Positions 23,020-33,566 of a stretch of DNA of 64,000 bases are shown here, piece by piece. Source of the DNA: Xiphydria camelus (Eukaryota > Arthropoda > Insecta > Hymenoptera > Xiphydriidae); contig OY783194.1 in assembly GCA_963678675.1 (NCBI GenBank), positions 21,678,278-21,742,277 of the forward strand, in the 5' to 3' direction. Below the pieces are notes generated by a model. The model was not told where the DNA came from and did not search any database. It saw only the letters and a list, made by a program, of their open reading frames with translations. Position 1 is the stretch's first letter. Every line of letters begins with the position of its first letter. The position numbers and the translations under genes are program-made.

Positions 23020-23512
23020 ATAAGGTAAACTAAGGGCGCGTCAAAAAATTACCATTATGCGATACATAAATATTTTGTTTTTAAAATATACAATTAAACG
23101 ATTTTAAAGTTCTCTAAATAGAACACCATGCAACCCAAAAATTGTATAACGAAACAATATGCGCTCATAAAGAATAATTATATACGTGTTCTTTATTTGT
23201 TCTATGCCAGAATTCTAAGACAACATTTTAGAACTGCTATAGAATTGTTATGAGATTGCTTTGTATAACTGTGTTATAAAAATTCTTTAAGAGACTTGTG
23301 AGAACATTTATTCAACAATTCTCTAAGTGTTTCCCGCAGACCTTACAGAACAGCTTCAAGAACTAAAAAGTTCTATAGAACGGTGCTCATTTTTATGGTA
23401 TAAGTGTTGTAAGAACGCTTTGAAAATGTTCTTAGAAGAAACAGTGCTCTAAAAAATTTGCTCTAGAAACGTTCTTATAATTTGTATAGACCATCAAATT
23501 GTTAGCTGGGCT
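23020..23512 (+). repeat. EnSpm-related non-autonomous repeat, copy B
   Basis: Same family and orientation as 11441-12105, lying in the spacer between the giant inverted arms. It ends CAAATTGTTAGCTGGGC (about 23500), matching the complement of the EnSpm-like left end at 5315. It lacks the 175-bp block of copy A. Confidence 0.62.
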
Positions 23513-23690
23513 TTAACCAATTCCAACGAATAGGCCAAATGACATGGAATAACTTTTGTATGTATTATATTTTTAACGATGTCTTCAAGACAAACTAAAT
23601 ATCAAAAACTGCATTATTAATTTTTGGTCAAAAAAATTCAGAAGTGCACAAAATACGAGTACACAAATTTTTGTCTTCCATTACTTTCAA

Positions 23691-23904
23691 CCCTTCTGAG
23701 GTCGCGCGGTGAGCGTGGCCCCGCATTTTTTTTAAATCGTCATAATTGCTTAACTACTTCCATTTGAATGATCACCGGCTACGTATTCCGTCATTGAAGT
23801 GTCGCGAATACGATGTGCTTATAATATGATAGCTCTACATTTATTAGAAAAATGGAGAAAATATATTAATGAAGCGTGGGTGAAAAGGCGTGACCTCAGA
23901 AGGG
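23691..23904. mobile_element. piggyBac-type MITE, 214 bp
   Basis: Ends CCCTTCTGAGGTC are inverted copies. TTAA follows on the right (23905-23908); the left site reads TCAA (23687-23690), one base changed. The CCC start and TTAA site indicate a piggyBac-type non-autonomous element. Confidence 0.7.
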
Positions 23905-24008
23905 TTAAAATAACTAGCAGAAAAATAGAAGAATGAAAAACCAAGCATGCTTGAAATTTATTTAACAGGTTTTTTATATTTACCTTCGTGCAAAGTGATA
24001 GATTTCGT

Positions 24009-25667
24009 TTATGAATTCGAAGAAGATGATATAGATAATGATATTGATTTTGATTCTTTTTGAAATTTCTAAAAATGCTGTATTGAAAAAAATTCAATTA
24101 TTTATAATCATATTTGAAGATATGGATTAACAAGTTTAAGTGTATGTGTTATAATATAATAGGTATTTATAATTTTTGTATTATTTTTGAAATTTTCTAT
24201 TAAACGTTAAAAACTTCTGTGCCCAAATAAAAAACTGTATAATTCAACATTTCAGGAGTATTTCGATGACACCTGTAGAAGATAATTCTGAATTAAAGGT
24301 ATTGTAAAAATAGAAAAAAAAATTTACAATCACCCACAAAATAAAAGAATTTTCTTCCTTAATAAAATGGATATTACTATACACTAACAAATTGCCTGCA
24401 TTGCTCCAACAACGTTTATTCGTCGCTAGCACGCACTACGTGTTTCAACAGAGAGAAATACTGTTTAGCTCCCACCTCTGTCGTCCTCATGGCGCAGTAG
24501 AGGTTAAGAGTAGGTAGTTGGACATGATGTGTGATATAATCATTTAAAAAATTCTGAATTTACAACACTTTTTAGAGCATATACCGACCCTTAGTCCCTA
24601 CGATACACGTATGCCGATCGTTCTCTCTCTTCAATATATATTATTTTTTCTATGAAATATCGTTTCACATGCTCGGCATACGTGATACTATCATTGCAAG
24701 ATGCGATTTTTTTTTGCAATAAGTAATTAACTTCTCCAACACAAGTTCCACGGGGACCTGTCAATTTTGCTTGGTCGTTTATCAGCATATGCATTATTAC
24801 CGAAACCTCAAAGGGCATACATGATACTACCATTGCACTTTTTGGCAGCGTGCCGAAGGTCTACAGAGGTAAAGGGCAGGTAGTTGGATACCTACTCCTT
24901 GGTAGAGGCACAGACGGCTTCGCGCAGTGCAGAACGCGTTTATGACTAAGAGAGAGTCGGGAATATATGCGCGTTCTCTGTCGGTCCCCAGTACAGTGGT
25001 GCGGCCACAGATTTCATTCAGGACTGCCACTCACCAGAAAATCAGTTGTATTATATTATATTATATCTCCACACAGAAGGTATTCAGTGCGAAGCCGTAG
25101 AGGACTTTTTTTTAGATAATAATCTAACGAATACCAAGTTAAAAGAAAAAAAATTGTTCCCCAATGTTTTCAGTGAAAAGAATCGGTTTAAAATCTAAAA
25201 TAATCAATAATCGCATTAATAATGCATTAATTTTTTTTTCCATATCGCTCAAAATGTAGGTCTACTCCTGTAGATGCGATTTTAAAAAAAAATCATCGAA
25301 AAAGAGTAATTTTTCGATTTCTTATGAATTTTTTAAGCGCAGCATGCTCCCTTAGGTGGTGCGCAAACTTTGAACGCATTTTGCCGCTTCCCTATTGCAT
25401 ATAGGTAAAAATTTCACTAAGACTTTTTTATTATAAATTCGATTGTTTACAACTTTTATTTGAAGATTTTCTCGTTATTCTTGAAAGTTGAAGAGATATT
25501 CGCAAAAAATCGGTTTTTTTTTTGTTTACATCTCTTTTTTAAACAATCCGACCGGGGATGATCCTTCAAAATATCAGGAAGTTGTTGTAGGGTGCAAAAA
25601 GTACCTACTGTAAAAAATTCAGATCCTCTTTAATTATTTCTAATTCAGGACTTCAATGACTGGACTA
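24009..25667. repeat. Giant inverted repeat, right arm (~1.65 kb)
   Basis: Complement of the left arm at 21172-22826; about 1.2 kb separates the arms. The pair may be the long terminal inverted repeats of one large DNA element that lost its gene, or a segmental inverted duplication. The spacer carries other mobile pieces but no transposase. Confidence 0.85.
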
Positions 25668-25826
25668 TAGGTACGGGACTCTGGAATTACACCGGTCAAC
25701 AAAAAAAGTTTTCTTCTGAGTCTTGATTTCTATAACAATCTTCTGTTTCTCTATGTCGAAATCTCGTGGCGAAAGACCAAAATACAAATCAGAGCATTTC
25801 ATCAAATATTCCACTAGCGCATTTTC

Positions 25827-26138
25827 TTATTGTTTAGAAAGCACTGTGGAACGGCCAGCTGTTTTTACAACGACTGATGATGTGGTAGACGTAGAGGCTG
25901 GAGTCTGAGTTGAAGCGGTATTGCTGGAGACAGCTGCATTACAGTATCTGCGCAAAGTCATATGAGCGATTCCGAATGTTTTAGCAACGCTGAGCACCGA
26001 CAATCCCTCAATTACGACAGCGTCAATCGCCTGAGAAAGTTTCTCGGGGTCGATTGCAACGTTTTTTCGTACATAATTTCGCACCATTTCGCTGAAAAAA
26101 GAGTAAAAACCAATAAAATCATAAATAATTACTGTCAA
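25827..26138 (-). pseudogene. Psq-type helix-turn-helix fragment of a pogo-like transposase
   Basis: The frame from about 26087 reads MVRNYVRKNVAIDPEKLSQA, then SVLSVAKTFGIAHMTLRRYC, the pipsqueak-type DNA-binding domain found at the start of many insect pogo-derived proteins. A Thr/Ser-rich tail follows and the frame stops without any catalytic domain. It could instead be a first exon, but I see no donor that leads to a catalytic domain nearby. Confidence 0.55.
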
Positions 26139-26539
26139 AAATTACACCAATAACGTTGAATTCGAAAAAAAACACCGTTCACGCAAGTTTAACAATATAC
26201 TATTTCGATACAAAACGTTAAAAAAGAAACAAAGCTGAGAAAACGTTTACCATTTTACCCCACGTCAAATTTACCAAATTGCCTCACCATACATTTTCGG
26301 CTTCGACTACAGTTACACACAAACGATAGATAAATCTCGCAGAATGCTGTTTATATTCGCGTCTGGGACAAGTAAATAAACTTAAATACTTACCTTCACG
26401 ACAATATCTCCACCAAAATCGACACAAACTGAAGAACTTGAACGGAAAAATATTTACCACGCTAACCTCAAAACAAATTTCTGTGTGTGAATGTAAAACT
26501 ATTAGTGGGATCATCACATCCACACTGAGATTCGGCCTT
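26139..26539. other. Spacer, nothing recognised
   Basis: AT-rich sequence up to the left LTR of the miniature retroelement. The open frames are short and without familiar motifs. Confidence 0.4.
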
Positions 26540-26751
26540 TGGCGAAAAGAGCGATCGCCATGTTATCGGCGGAGCGTTTCGTCCCGGAGTCGGCCTGTGG
26601 ACTCGTCAGTAAGGCTAGGCCGACTCCTGCCTTAGACGCTCTGTGTGCTCTGTCCTCCGTGGTTGTCGAACAGCTTCGGTCTTATGTAGAAACGTACTCG
26701 TGTTCGACCACTAGTGAGAAAGGCAGCGCCATCTGGTGGCGGGCCGCCACA
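26540..26751. repeat. Left LTR
   Basis: 212 bp, TG...CA ends; nearly identical to 27312-27523. High identity suggests recent insertion. Short open frames across it are repeated in the right copy and are not coding. Confidence 0.75.
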
Positions 26752-26934
26752 GTACTCCCCCCAGTGACGGCTGCTGGAGGCAGGCGTAACGATGTGGAAG
26801 ATGGTGGTGTGCGTGGCGATGGCTGTGTGAGCGTGGTTCTATGTGACTGGGACATCGTGAGTTGGAAATTCCGCCGGTGTTCGTCGCAGCGTGTGAGAGA
26901 TCGATCCTGTGTGTGTGTGTGTGTGATGATGCGG

Positions 26935-27215
26935 CTGCTGCCTGCGTGGGTCCAGCATGGCCGTGTGTGTGCGTGCGCTGGTCTGGGGCTGCTGCCTGCG
27001 TGGGTCTAGCATGGCCTTGTGTGTGAGCGCTGGTGCTGTGGCTGCTGCCTGCGTGGGTCTAGCATGGCCGTGTGTGTGTGCGCTGGCATGGCTGGTGCTC
27101 TGGGGCGTCGTGGCCGTGTGTGTGTGGCTGGTGCTGTGAGCGTCGTGGCCGTGTGCGTGAGCGCTGGTGTGGCTGGTGCTGGCTGAGAGCGTGTGCGTGT
27201 GGTTGGCTCTGCTTC
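26935..27215. repeat. GC-rich minisatellite inside the TRIM
   Basis: Irregular copies of GCTGCTGCCTGCGTGGG and TCTAGCATGGCCGTGTGTG repeat three to four times and then degrade into GT-rich sequence. The overlapping open frames in several phases are a by-product of the repeat. Confidence 0.65.
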
Positions 27216-27311
27216 CGGATGAAGGTGTCCTATCATGGGAGTTCCTTGGTCCAGAAGGTATGCTGCAGGAATGATGATCTTCTCCGCTGCATCACGTCGG
27301 GGTCACCACTT

Positions 27312-27523
27312 TGGCGAAAAGGGCGATCGCCATGTTATCGGCGGAGCGTTTCGTCCCGGAGTCGGCCTGTGGACTCGTCAGTAAGGCTAGGCCGACTCCT
27401 GCCTTAGACGCTCTGTGTGCTCTGTCCTCCGTGGTTGTCGAACAGCTTCGGTCTTATGTAGAAACGTACTCGTGTTCGACCACTAGTGAGAAAGGCAGCG
27501 CCATCTGGTGGCGGGCCGCCACA
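27312..27523. repeat. Right LTR
   Basis: 212 bp direct copy of 26540-26751. It is preceded by CGTCGGGGTCACCACTT, a purine-rich stretch that could act as the polypurine tract. Confidence 0.75.
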
Positions 27524-27989
27524 GGCCCTTACACCGAGTGCCATCTACGATTCAAATTGCAACCCTCTAGCTATTACCAACCGGTCGATAATACGGAAAA
27601 TACGTTTTGAGAATTTACCATTTTGCCCCACTCTCCCCTACCTACAGTAAAAATTCTAGCATGTACAATAATTATTCCAGTGTAACTGTTAATTTTTCTT
27701 TCTTTCATTAAGGGATCTACCCTAATTAGACGGGCAAAAAAAGGGCTATATTCACGAATTTTTTTGACCGGTATAAATTATAAATATGGATATAAAAAGT
27801 GTTAAGCCTAAAAAACACACTCTTAAAATACACAAAAAAATTTTTTATATTCATTTTACTCAGTTTTCGTACAGAAAAATGGGGAAGAAGACAGGTCCAA
27901 AAAAAAGATGGGTATGCGCTGTTGATAAAATATCTGGAATGGATGATCTGAAAAAAAAATATAATAGTTTTAGATTCAGTAGGTAAATG

Positions 27990-28150
27990 GCTATAGCGCA
28001 TATCATACGATTTTTGATTTTTAAAAAAATGACAGATTGGCGGCCATTTTTCCAGAAACTACGAAAAAACACGTTTTTTTTTCATGGTTTTTTGCCAAAA
28101 AAAAATAGTTACACTCAAAATTTCAAAAATCGTATGATATGCGCTATAGC
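27990..28150. repeat. Internal inverted repeat of the TTAA element
   Basis: TATAGCGCATATCATACGAT (27991) recurs as its complement at about 28131-28150, with a 100-bp loop. It may be a subterminal binding structure or the remains of a smaller palindromic insertion. Confidence 0.55.
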
Positions 28151-28296
28151 TATAGTCATAAAGAACATGTGGTAAAATTTTGGTAAGGGTCGGTTGAATA
28201 GTTTCGGAGATTTTATCAACGAGCCGTCCAAAAACGTCATTTCGAGAAAAACGCGTTTAAAGTTTTCTTTAACGAAAAATCGTGAAAAAATCTTAC

Positions 28297-29130
28297 TTAC
28301 GTATAATCAGCGATGCCTGCACCATACATTATGCCTTCAGTTTCTTCATAGCGCTCATTTTCATCCAAAATAACCTGCCTTCGTTTCGTCCTGGCTTCCT
28401 TAGAAGCATCGCTGCTGCGGCGGTTCGCAAGTTGTATGCGTGTTCTGTGACGGTCAGCGACGAACTGCTCGGCGGTCGGGCCGATTTTGACGCCCATTAC
28501 TTCCAAGATTTTTAATACTGGCTGTAATCCCTCGTTAAAAATACAAGCAGCTGTTTGACACGCTATTTCAACAATTTTTTTTCCGCTAAAGATGTGTTTG
28601 GGAGCCATTGACCAGACGCATTTGTTGAAAGATTCGTTATTATTCTGCGTGTTTCCGCCGAGGCATCTTTCAAGTAGTTCTTGTTTTGTCAAATCGTCGT
28701 AGATCGGTTTTAGAACTTCTTGAACATCTTCAGCGAGAGCAGGAGGATGTTTGAACTTATGAACGGATTTATTTTTTACAGCTTTCTTGTATTTACACCA
28801 GGATTCAAAACAGTATGAATGCTGTGGATTGCTGTCAGTTGAAATCTTATGATAAAATCCTGCCCAGATCTCCTTGCGCATTTCTTCTACGGAATCGGGA
28901 TGTCTTTGAATTGCTAAACCATAGTTTTTTGACAGTTCTTTCATTAATTTGATCGTTAAATCCTGAGTTTTTACAACAGGAACTTTTTTTACGATGGTTT
29001 TTTTCTTTTCCGCGACAACTGTTTTTGCTGCTCTTTTTTGACGTTGATGTTGACGGTTGACAATTTCAAACACGACTAATGTAGAGAGAACGTTGTATAG
29101 TCGGATGATACTTACAAAAGATAACAGCAC
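28297..29130 (-). CDS. Mutator/Kolobok-like transposase, C-terminal part only
   Basis: 277 residues. Motifs in order: EEMRKEIWAGFYHKISTD, CFESWCKYKKA, LTKQELLERCLGG, NTQNNNESFNKCVWSMAPKH and GKKIVEIACQTAACIFNEG, followed by a basic tail. The CxxWC and NNESFN...PK pattern parallels the Mutator-like gene at 13.5-14.5 kb (CGKWC and NESLNFMIVSKAPK), so both belong to one broad transposase fold. Only about 200 bp lie between this frame and the element end, so the N-terminal catalytic half is missing and the element is an internal-deletion derivative. The frame shows no internal stop. Confidence 0.6.
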   Translation of the reverse strand: MLLSFVSIIRLYNVLSTLVVFEIVNRQHQRQKRAAKTVVAEKKKTIVKKVPVVKTQDLTIKLMKELSKNYGLAIQRHPDSVEEMRKEIWAGFYHKISTDSNPQHSYCFESWCKYKKAVKNKSVHKFKHPPALAEDVQEVLKPIYDDLTKQELLERCLGGNTQNNNESFNKCVWSMAPKHIFSGKKIVEIACQTAACIFNEGLQPVLKILEVMGVKIGPTAEQFVADRHRTRIQLANRRSSDASKEARTKRRQVILDENERYEETEGIMYGAGIADYT

Positions 29131-29519
29131 CTCATGTATACAAAGGCAGGTAGGTAGTACCGTTCCGAGCGGTGCGTATATTAGCGCGCTCAGATAGCTA
29201 AGTAAACGTCGCTCAAAAGTACACTTAGACTGCTCGGATCTTTATAAAATTTTAGTATAATACTTTTAAATATGTATACTTTCGAAAAATGCAATTAAAA
29301 AAATCGATTTTTCGAAAATTCTAATTAGGGTAGATCCCTTAAGAAAAATCCCAGAAAATGCCGCTCGCACCATGAATACAGTGTCAAGTACGGTAATTTT
29401 TCCTGATTTTTTCTTTCCGTGTATATTGTATACACATATACAATACAATATATTGCTATCATTATATAACGATTGATTAGTTAAATTTGTACGACATTAA
29501 AAAATAAATACAATTTGAC

Positions 29520-29906
29520 TTACAGAAGTTCTTGGAGAATCTCCATTTGCAAGTCGCCATTACTTGCATTTCGGACGTTTGTAGCATCAGCACGTTCCGT
29601 ACGAGAACGTTTCCGTGAAGGTGGAGAGATATTTACCAATGAACTCGAACTCGAATTTCCCTCCTTGTTCACGTTTTTATTATTATCAAGCTCCATTAGT
29701 ACTAGATTCCTTTCATCGTCCCGAGATGGTTCTGCTGCATCGAAATAAACTGTTGTTGGTTGTGGCGAAATCAATGCGTGATGGTGGTAGCTATCGTCGT
29801 CATCGGAAATGTTGTTCCGTAGATGGTCAAAATATGGACCGCTGTAGTGGTGCCATTGATATTCGGGAAGGTCCGAATATGTGTAATTTCTGTTCTCTTG
29901 CCTCAT
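29520..29906 (-). other. Possible coding exon of unknown gene
   Basis: A 128-residue minus-strand frame starts at an ATG at 29906 (MRQENRNYTYSDLPEYQWHH), is rich in Asp, Ser and Asn, has a basic patch (SRKRSRTER), and runs into a perfect donor (GTAAGT) within its last codon near 29522. That fits a first exon of a nuclear protein whose later exons would lie further left, where two transposons now sit. I do not recognise the family. Confidence 0.35.
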
Positions 29907-30202
29907 TTTCCTATTTTATCAAAGCATAGAATAATTAGAAAAGAATGGATGACATATTGCACAAAAAATGTACATAATAACAAGAAAAAACGCACTTTGC
30001 GGTCGACTTGTTTTTCTACGTTTTTCTACGTTATTTTGTAAGAAACTCTTAACGTCTCAACGCCACGAAGACCGACAGAAGACTGATATGAGTGACTGAA
30101 TTTTGCATTGCTGGTCATTTTTGCTATTGAAGGGAGAAGGGGAAACCAATGGTCCTCAGAGAAAAAGCAATTAAAGTTGGGGATTTCCGTAGTGCCGCCA
30201 AA
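29907..30202. other. Spacer, nothing recognised
   Basis: Non-coding in all frames as far as I can see; it ends at the TTAA of the next element. Confidence 0.4.
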
Positions 30203-30206
30203 TTAA

Positions 30207-33200
30207 GGTATTTCTATGGTTTTGCGTTTTCTTATAAAATTTTGCCAATCAAAAGACTTAAATATTCCCAAATCCCCAAATCGATTCCCAAATTTTCAAA
30301 ACGCTGAGCCATGTAGTTTAAAAAAATGTTAATTCAAAGTAGCATTTTCTACACTGACTTTCAATGGCTAACATGTAGAAGGACGGTACCTCAGTGACGT
30401 TTTGAGTTATAACTACAGAACTAATCTTACAATGTTAAAAAAACTAACGGTGAATGAAATGATATTGTAGGATTATTTTCACAAAAACTGGAAGTGCTGA
30501 GCCATATAGTTTCAGAGAAATTATAATTTAAAAACTGAGATTTTTCTTGACACTGCAAAATGGTGGGAACGAGTAACGGTGATGTGGCAACAGTGCAAAC
30601 AGCTGTTTTTAGAAGGCAGGTAGGAAAAGCCAGGACCGCGTCTAACGGGGGGTCATTTCGTGCCACGCACGAAGGCGCACTAGCCGTGGGGCGCCAAAAG
30701 GCCTCATGCTTTCTCTAGAAAAGGGCGCTAAAATTGCTCTCGCACGAAAGCGTTTCATCATCTAGAAGCGGCCCTGGGAAAAGCATACAAATTCAAATCA
30801 GTATTTTATTGAACTTGAAATATTACTGAACTACAAATGACCATATTTCATTTCTCCGATAAGATCTGCGACGGACCCCCCCACCCGATTTTATCACAGC
30901 TAACACTGGGGAACAGCTGTTTTGGTGCCGAGGGTTTTTGAACTGATTCTATATCAGTTTGATGTCCTGAATTCAAATATCGTATTCATTTTTCCCTATC
31001 AGCTCCAGTTTTTAAGATATACAATTTTAGAGAAATATGAGTTCTATGATTTTAACTCAAATCTCAAGTGTAATAAACAAAAGTAGATTCGAATTTTTTA
31101 TTTTATTTATACCAAATACAATCTTAAGTCAAACTTACAAACAAAAAAAAACATTAAAGAAATCAAATATAGTCACTCGACACTTCTAAAACTTCTTTTC
31201 CGCGACATTCTTGAATGTTTTTTCAAACAGTCCCTCTTTAAACTCCAGCAGTAATCTGCCATCATGTGGATGTCCCATCTTCCTTGGTAGCGGTCCTCCA
31301 TAATTTTAATATCTTGGTGAAATCTTTCACCTTGTTCCTCACTCATGTCTCCTAAATTTTCTGGAAACCGGTCCAAGTGGCTGTCTAGATAGTGTACTTT
31401 TATACTCATATTGCACCCTAATGATTTAAAGCTGTTCAGCATCTTGTTAACAATTTCAACATAGTTTTCAGCTTTATGTTTGCCTAGAAAATTGTCTACA
31501 ACTGCAACAAATGATGTCCAAGCTTCTCGTTCAACTTCATTCATTGAATGTATGAAGGCAGGATCTTTAATTAATTGTCTTATTTGTGGGCCGTCAAATA
31601 TCCCTGCTTTGAGTTTTTCTGTGCTCAACTGAGGCATTTTTACCCCTATATATTCAAAACAAGGCCCATCCTTATCAAGAGCTTTTACAAATTGCTTCAT
31701 TAAGCCCAACTTTATGTGTAACGGAGGAAGAATGATTTTTTCTCTTTCAACCAAAGCGTCGTTAATGACATTCTTTTCCCCAACGTCCATGTTTTCTCCC
31801 AGAGGCCAATCTTTTCTAACCCAGTGGTGTGTTTTGTCCCTACTATCCCAAAGGCACAAGAAACACGGATATTTTGTATAACCACTTTGCTGCCCAAGAA
31901 GAAAGTTCACCATTTTTAAGTCTACACATATCAACCATTGATGTTCGTGATACTTTATCTTCTGCAAGACTAAATCTATTGTGTTATATTTTTCTTTCAG
32001 TTTCGTTGAGTGAGCTATCGGTATTGAACCATATTTATTCCCATTATGTAGAAGGACACATTTTAAACTTCGCTTTGAACTGTCAATAAATAGGCGCCAA
32101 TCATCTGGAATATATTCAGAAAGTCCCATTTCTTTCATGAGTCCCCTAATTTCGTGACAAAATACAAGATTGTCTTCTTGAGAAAAGAATGGTAGCAGAT
32201 CTTTTTCTCTTGTACGGTAAAAGGTAATTTTGGTTCCTTGTTCCAGTAAATTTTTGTCGTTTAACCTAGAAGCCAGTACTTCAGCAGCTTTTTTCGATAA
32301 ATTGAGATCCCTGGTGAGATCATTTAATTCGTTTTGATTGAAGCGTTGAGGAACTGAAGACGTCCCCTCATAGTCACTGTTAGTTTCATTAGCATCGGAA
32401 GAGCGATCAGAGGGACAATGTTCGTTATCAGAGATATCTGGTAGCTCATGAAATGTTGGAATCGGTATTTCATCTGAGTGCGGGATAGGGCGTATTGCCG
32501 AGTCTAAATTGGGATAGGTCCATTTATGGCGGTTATTTCGATTGATTCCATTAATATTTGCTAAACAGAAATAGCAATCATCGAAGTGGTTTTTTGGTTC
32601 TCTCCAAACCATTGGTACGCCGAATTTCAAACATTTTCTTTTGCCGGTAGTCCACTGCCGTAATTGCTCTGTGCAAGTTTTACATACGAGATGCGGGGCC
32701 CACGTTTTGTCCTGATCACCAAGCTTAACTCCAAAGTATGCCAAATATGCTTGCTTCACAAAGTCAGTAATAGCTCGTCTGTTTTGTTGGAACATGTATT
32801 CTCCGCATATATAACAAAACACATCAGGTTGATTGACACAACTTCTTCTTGAACTGGACGCTGAACTCATTTTAATTCTGTTCAATAACACAACACTCTT
32901 TTCTTAACAGAAAATAACACGCCGAATTCGATCTACTCTCTTTAGCAAGAAGGCACAAACTGACGAGACTTACCTGAGTTAGGGGTATAAAAGGGTCAGT
33001 TCAGGTACCTGGGAGGCAATGTTTCCACTATTTATAGATTTACCTGGAATTTACTCATTTACAGACTGACAATAAAACAATTGCACCCACATTAATGATT
33101 ATAAAATAATTTTAGAACTCTCAGAAACCAATAAACTGCATAGAAACCAGATATGTAGATAAATTTATGTATCTAAAAAAGTAGAGCTGATAGAGAAAAA

Positions 33201-33562
33201 CGGATTGCACCTATAGATTTAGCTTCCCAAATATAGTTAAAATGAAGTCTAAAATCCCAGGCACCAAAAAAAAATTTTTTTTTTTGTTCCCCTGTGTAAT
33301 CGGAGTGACTCGTTGCTCGCGACAATCTGTCGCGTCGATACAATGAAATAGGCCCCTAAGGAGAGAGAAGCACTGTTGCCACGATTATCGGGCCAGTCAG
33401 TGTATATGTGTGATACATTTGTACACAGAAGGTCTCTGTGTAGCAAGGAGCCCAGAGTACAGTTTACTCAAAAGTTTCGTTCGCACGTAATACAGTTTGT
33501 GATCAATTGTACTAAGTCCTAAAGCAGACATTTTTGAATACGACTGTCCCCATAGAAATACC
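30207..33562 (-). mobile_element. TTAA-flanked DNA element of unassigned class, 3.4 kb
   Basis: Both ends read inward GGTATTTCTATGG and are flanked by TTAA (30203-30206 and 33563-33566). A single long intact gene lies in the middle on the minus strand. The 5' and 3' non-coding flanks are about 0.7 to 1 kb. The 13-bp terminal repeat is short, but coincidence with TTAA on both sides makes chance unlikely. The encoded protein is not a piggyBac transposase. Confidence 0.65.
31173..32891 (-). CDS. Transposon-encoded zinc-finger protein, probable transposase
   Basis: An uninterrupted 572-residue frame. The second Met, about eight codons in (AAAATGAG context), is a better start than the first. The N terminus has a paired-Cys module like a ZAD or small zinc finger (C26, C29 and C70, C73) and a further CYFC at 106-109. 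The centre has ICVDLKMVNFLLGQQSGYTK then YPCFLCLWDSRDKTHHW, and the C-terminal part has NMSIKVHYLDSHLDRFPENL, EEQGERFHQDIK and YQGRWDIHMMADYCW. I recognise this as a multi-copy uncharacterised arthropod protein; the acidic positions in the conserved blocks suggest an RNase-H-like nuclease, but this is unproven. Its position in a TTAA-flanked element supports a transposase role. Confidence 0.65.
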   Translation of the reverse strand: MLLNRIKMSSASSSRRSCVNQPDVFCYICGEYMFQQNRRAITDFVKQAYLAYFGVKLGDQDKTWAPHLVCKTCTEQLRQWTTGKRKCLKFGVPMVWREPKNHFDDCYFCLANINGINRNNRHKWTYPNLDSAIRPIPHSDEIPIPTFHELPDISDNEHCPSDRSSDANETNSDYEGTSSVPQRFNQNELNDLTRDLNLSKKAAEVLASRLNDKNLLEQGTKITFYRTREKDLLPFFSQEDNLVFCHEIRGLMKEMGLSEYIPDDWRLFIDSSKRSLKCVLLHNGNKYGSIPIAHSTKLKEKYNTIDLVLQKIKYHEHQWLICVDLKMVNFLLGQQSGYTKYPCFLCLWDSRDKTHHWVRKDWPLGENMDVGEKNVINDALVEREKIILPPLHIKLGLMKQFVKALDKDGPCFEYIGVKMPQLSTEKLKAGIFDGPQIRQLIKDPAFIHSMNEVEREAWTSFVAVVDNFLGKHKAENYVEIVNKMLNSFKSLGCNMSIKVHYLDSHLDRFPENLGDMSEEQGERFHQDIKIMEDRYQGRWDIHMMADYCWSLKRDCLKKHSRMSRKRSFRSVE

Positions 33563-33566
33563 TTAA

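Larger units (their letters stand above)
26540..27523. mobile_element. Miniature LTR element (TRIM-like), 984 bp
   Basis: Two 212-bp direct repeats (26540-26751 and 27312-27523) both begin TGGCGAAAAG and end CCGCCACA, the TG..CA pattern of LTRs, and differ at very few positions. Flanks read GGCCTT (left) and GGCCCTT (right), a near-match that may be an altered target duplication. The 560-bp interior has no gag or pol, so it would depend on another element. It is far more GC-rich than its surroundings. Confidence 0.75.
27712..29338 (-). mobile_element. TTAA-flanked DNA transposon with a Mutator/Kolobok-like gene
   Basis: Perfect 19-bp inverted ends GGGATCTACCCTAATTAGA flanked by TTAA (27708-27711, 29339-29342). 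The only long gene lies on the minus strand. The left third contains a separate inverted repeat (27990-28018 against 28120-28150, sharing GCGCATATCATACGATTTTT). TTAA duplication with a Mutator-like catalytic tail would fit the Kolobok group; this is inference. Confidence 0.8.

Noticed and set aside
26539..27610. Several overlapping frames, one of 156 residues, in the GC-rich region
   Set aside because: They come from LTR and minisatellite sequence; frames repeat with the repeats and occur on both strands.
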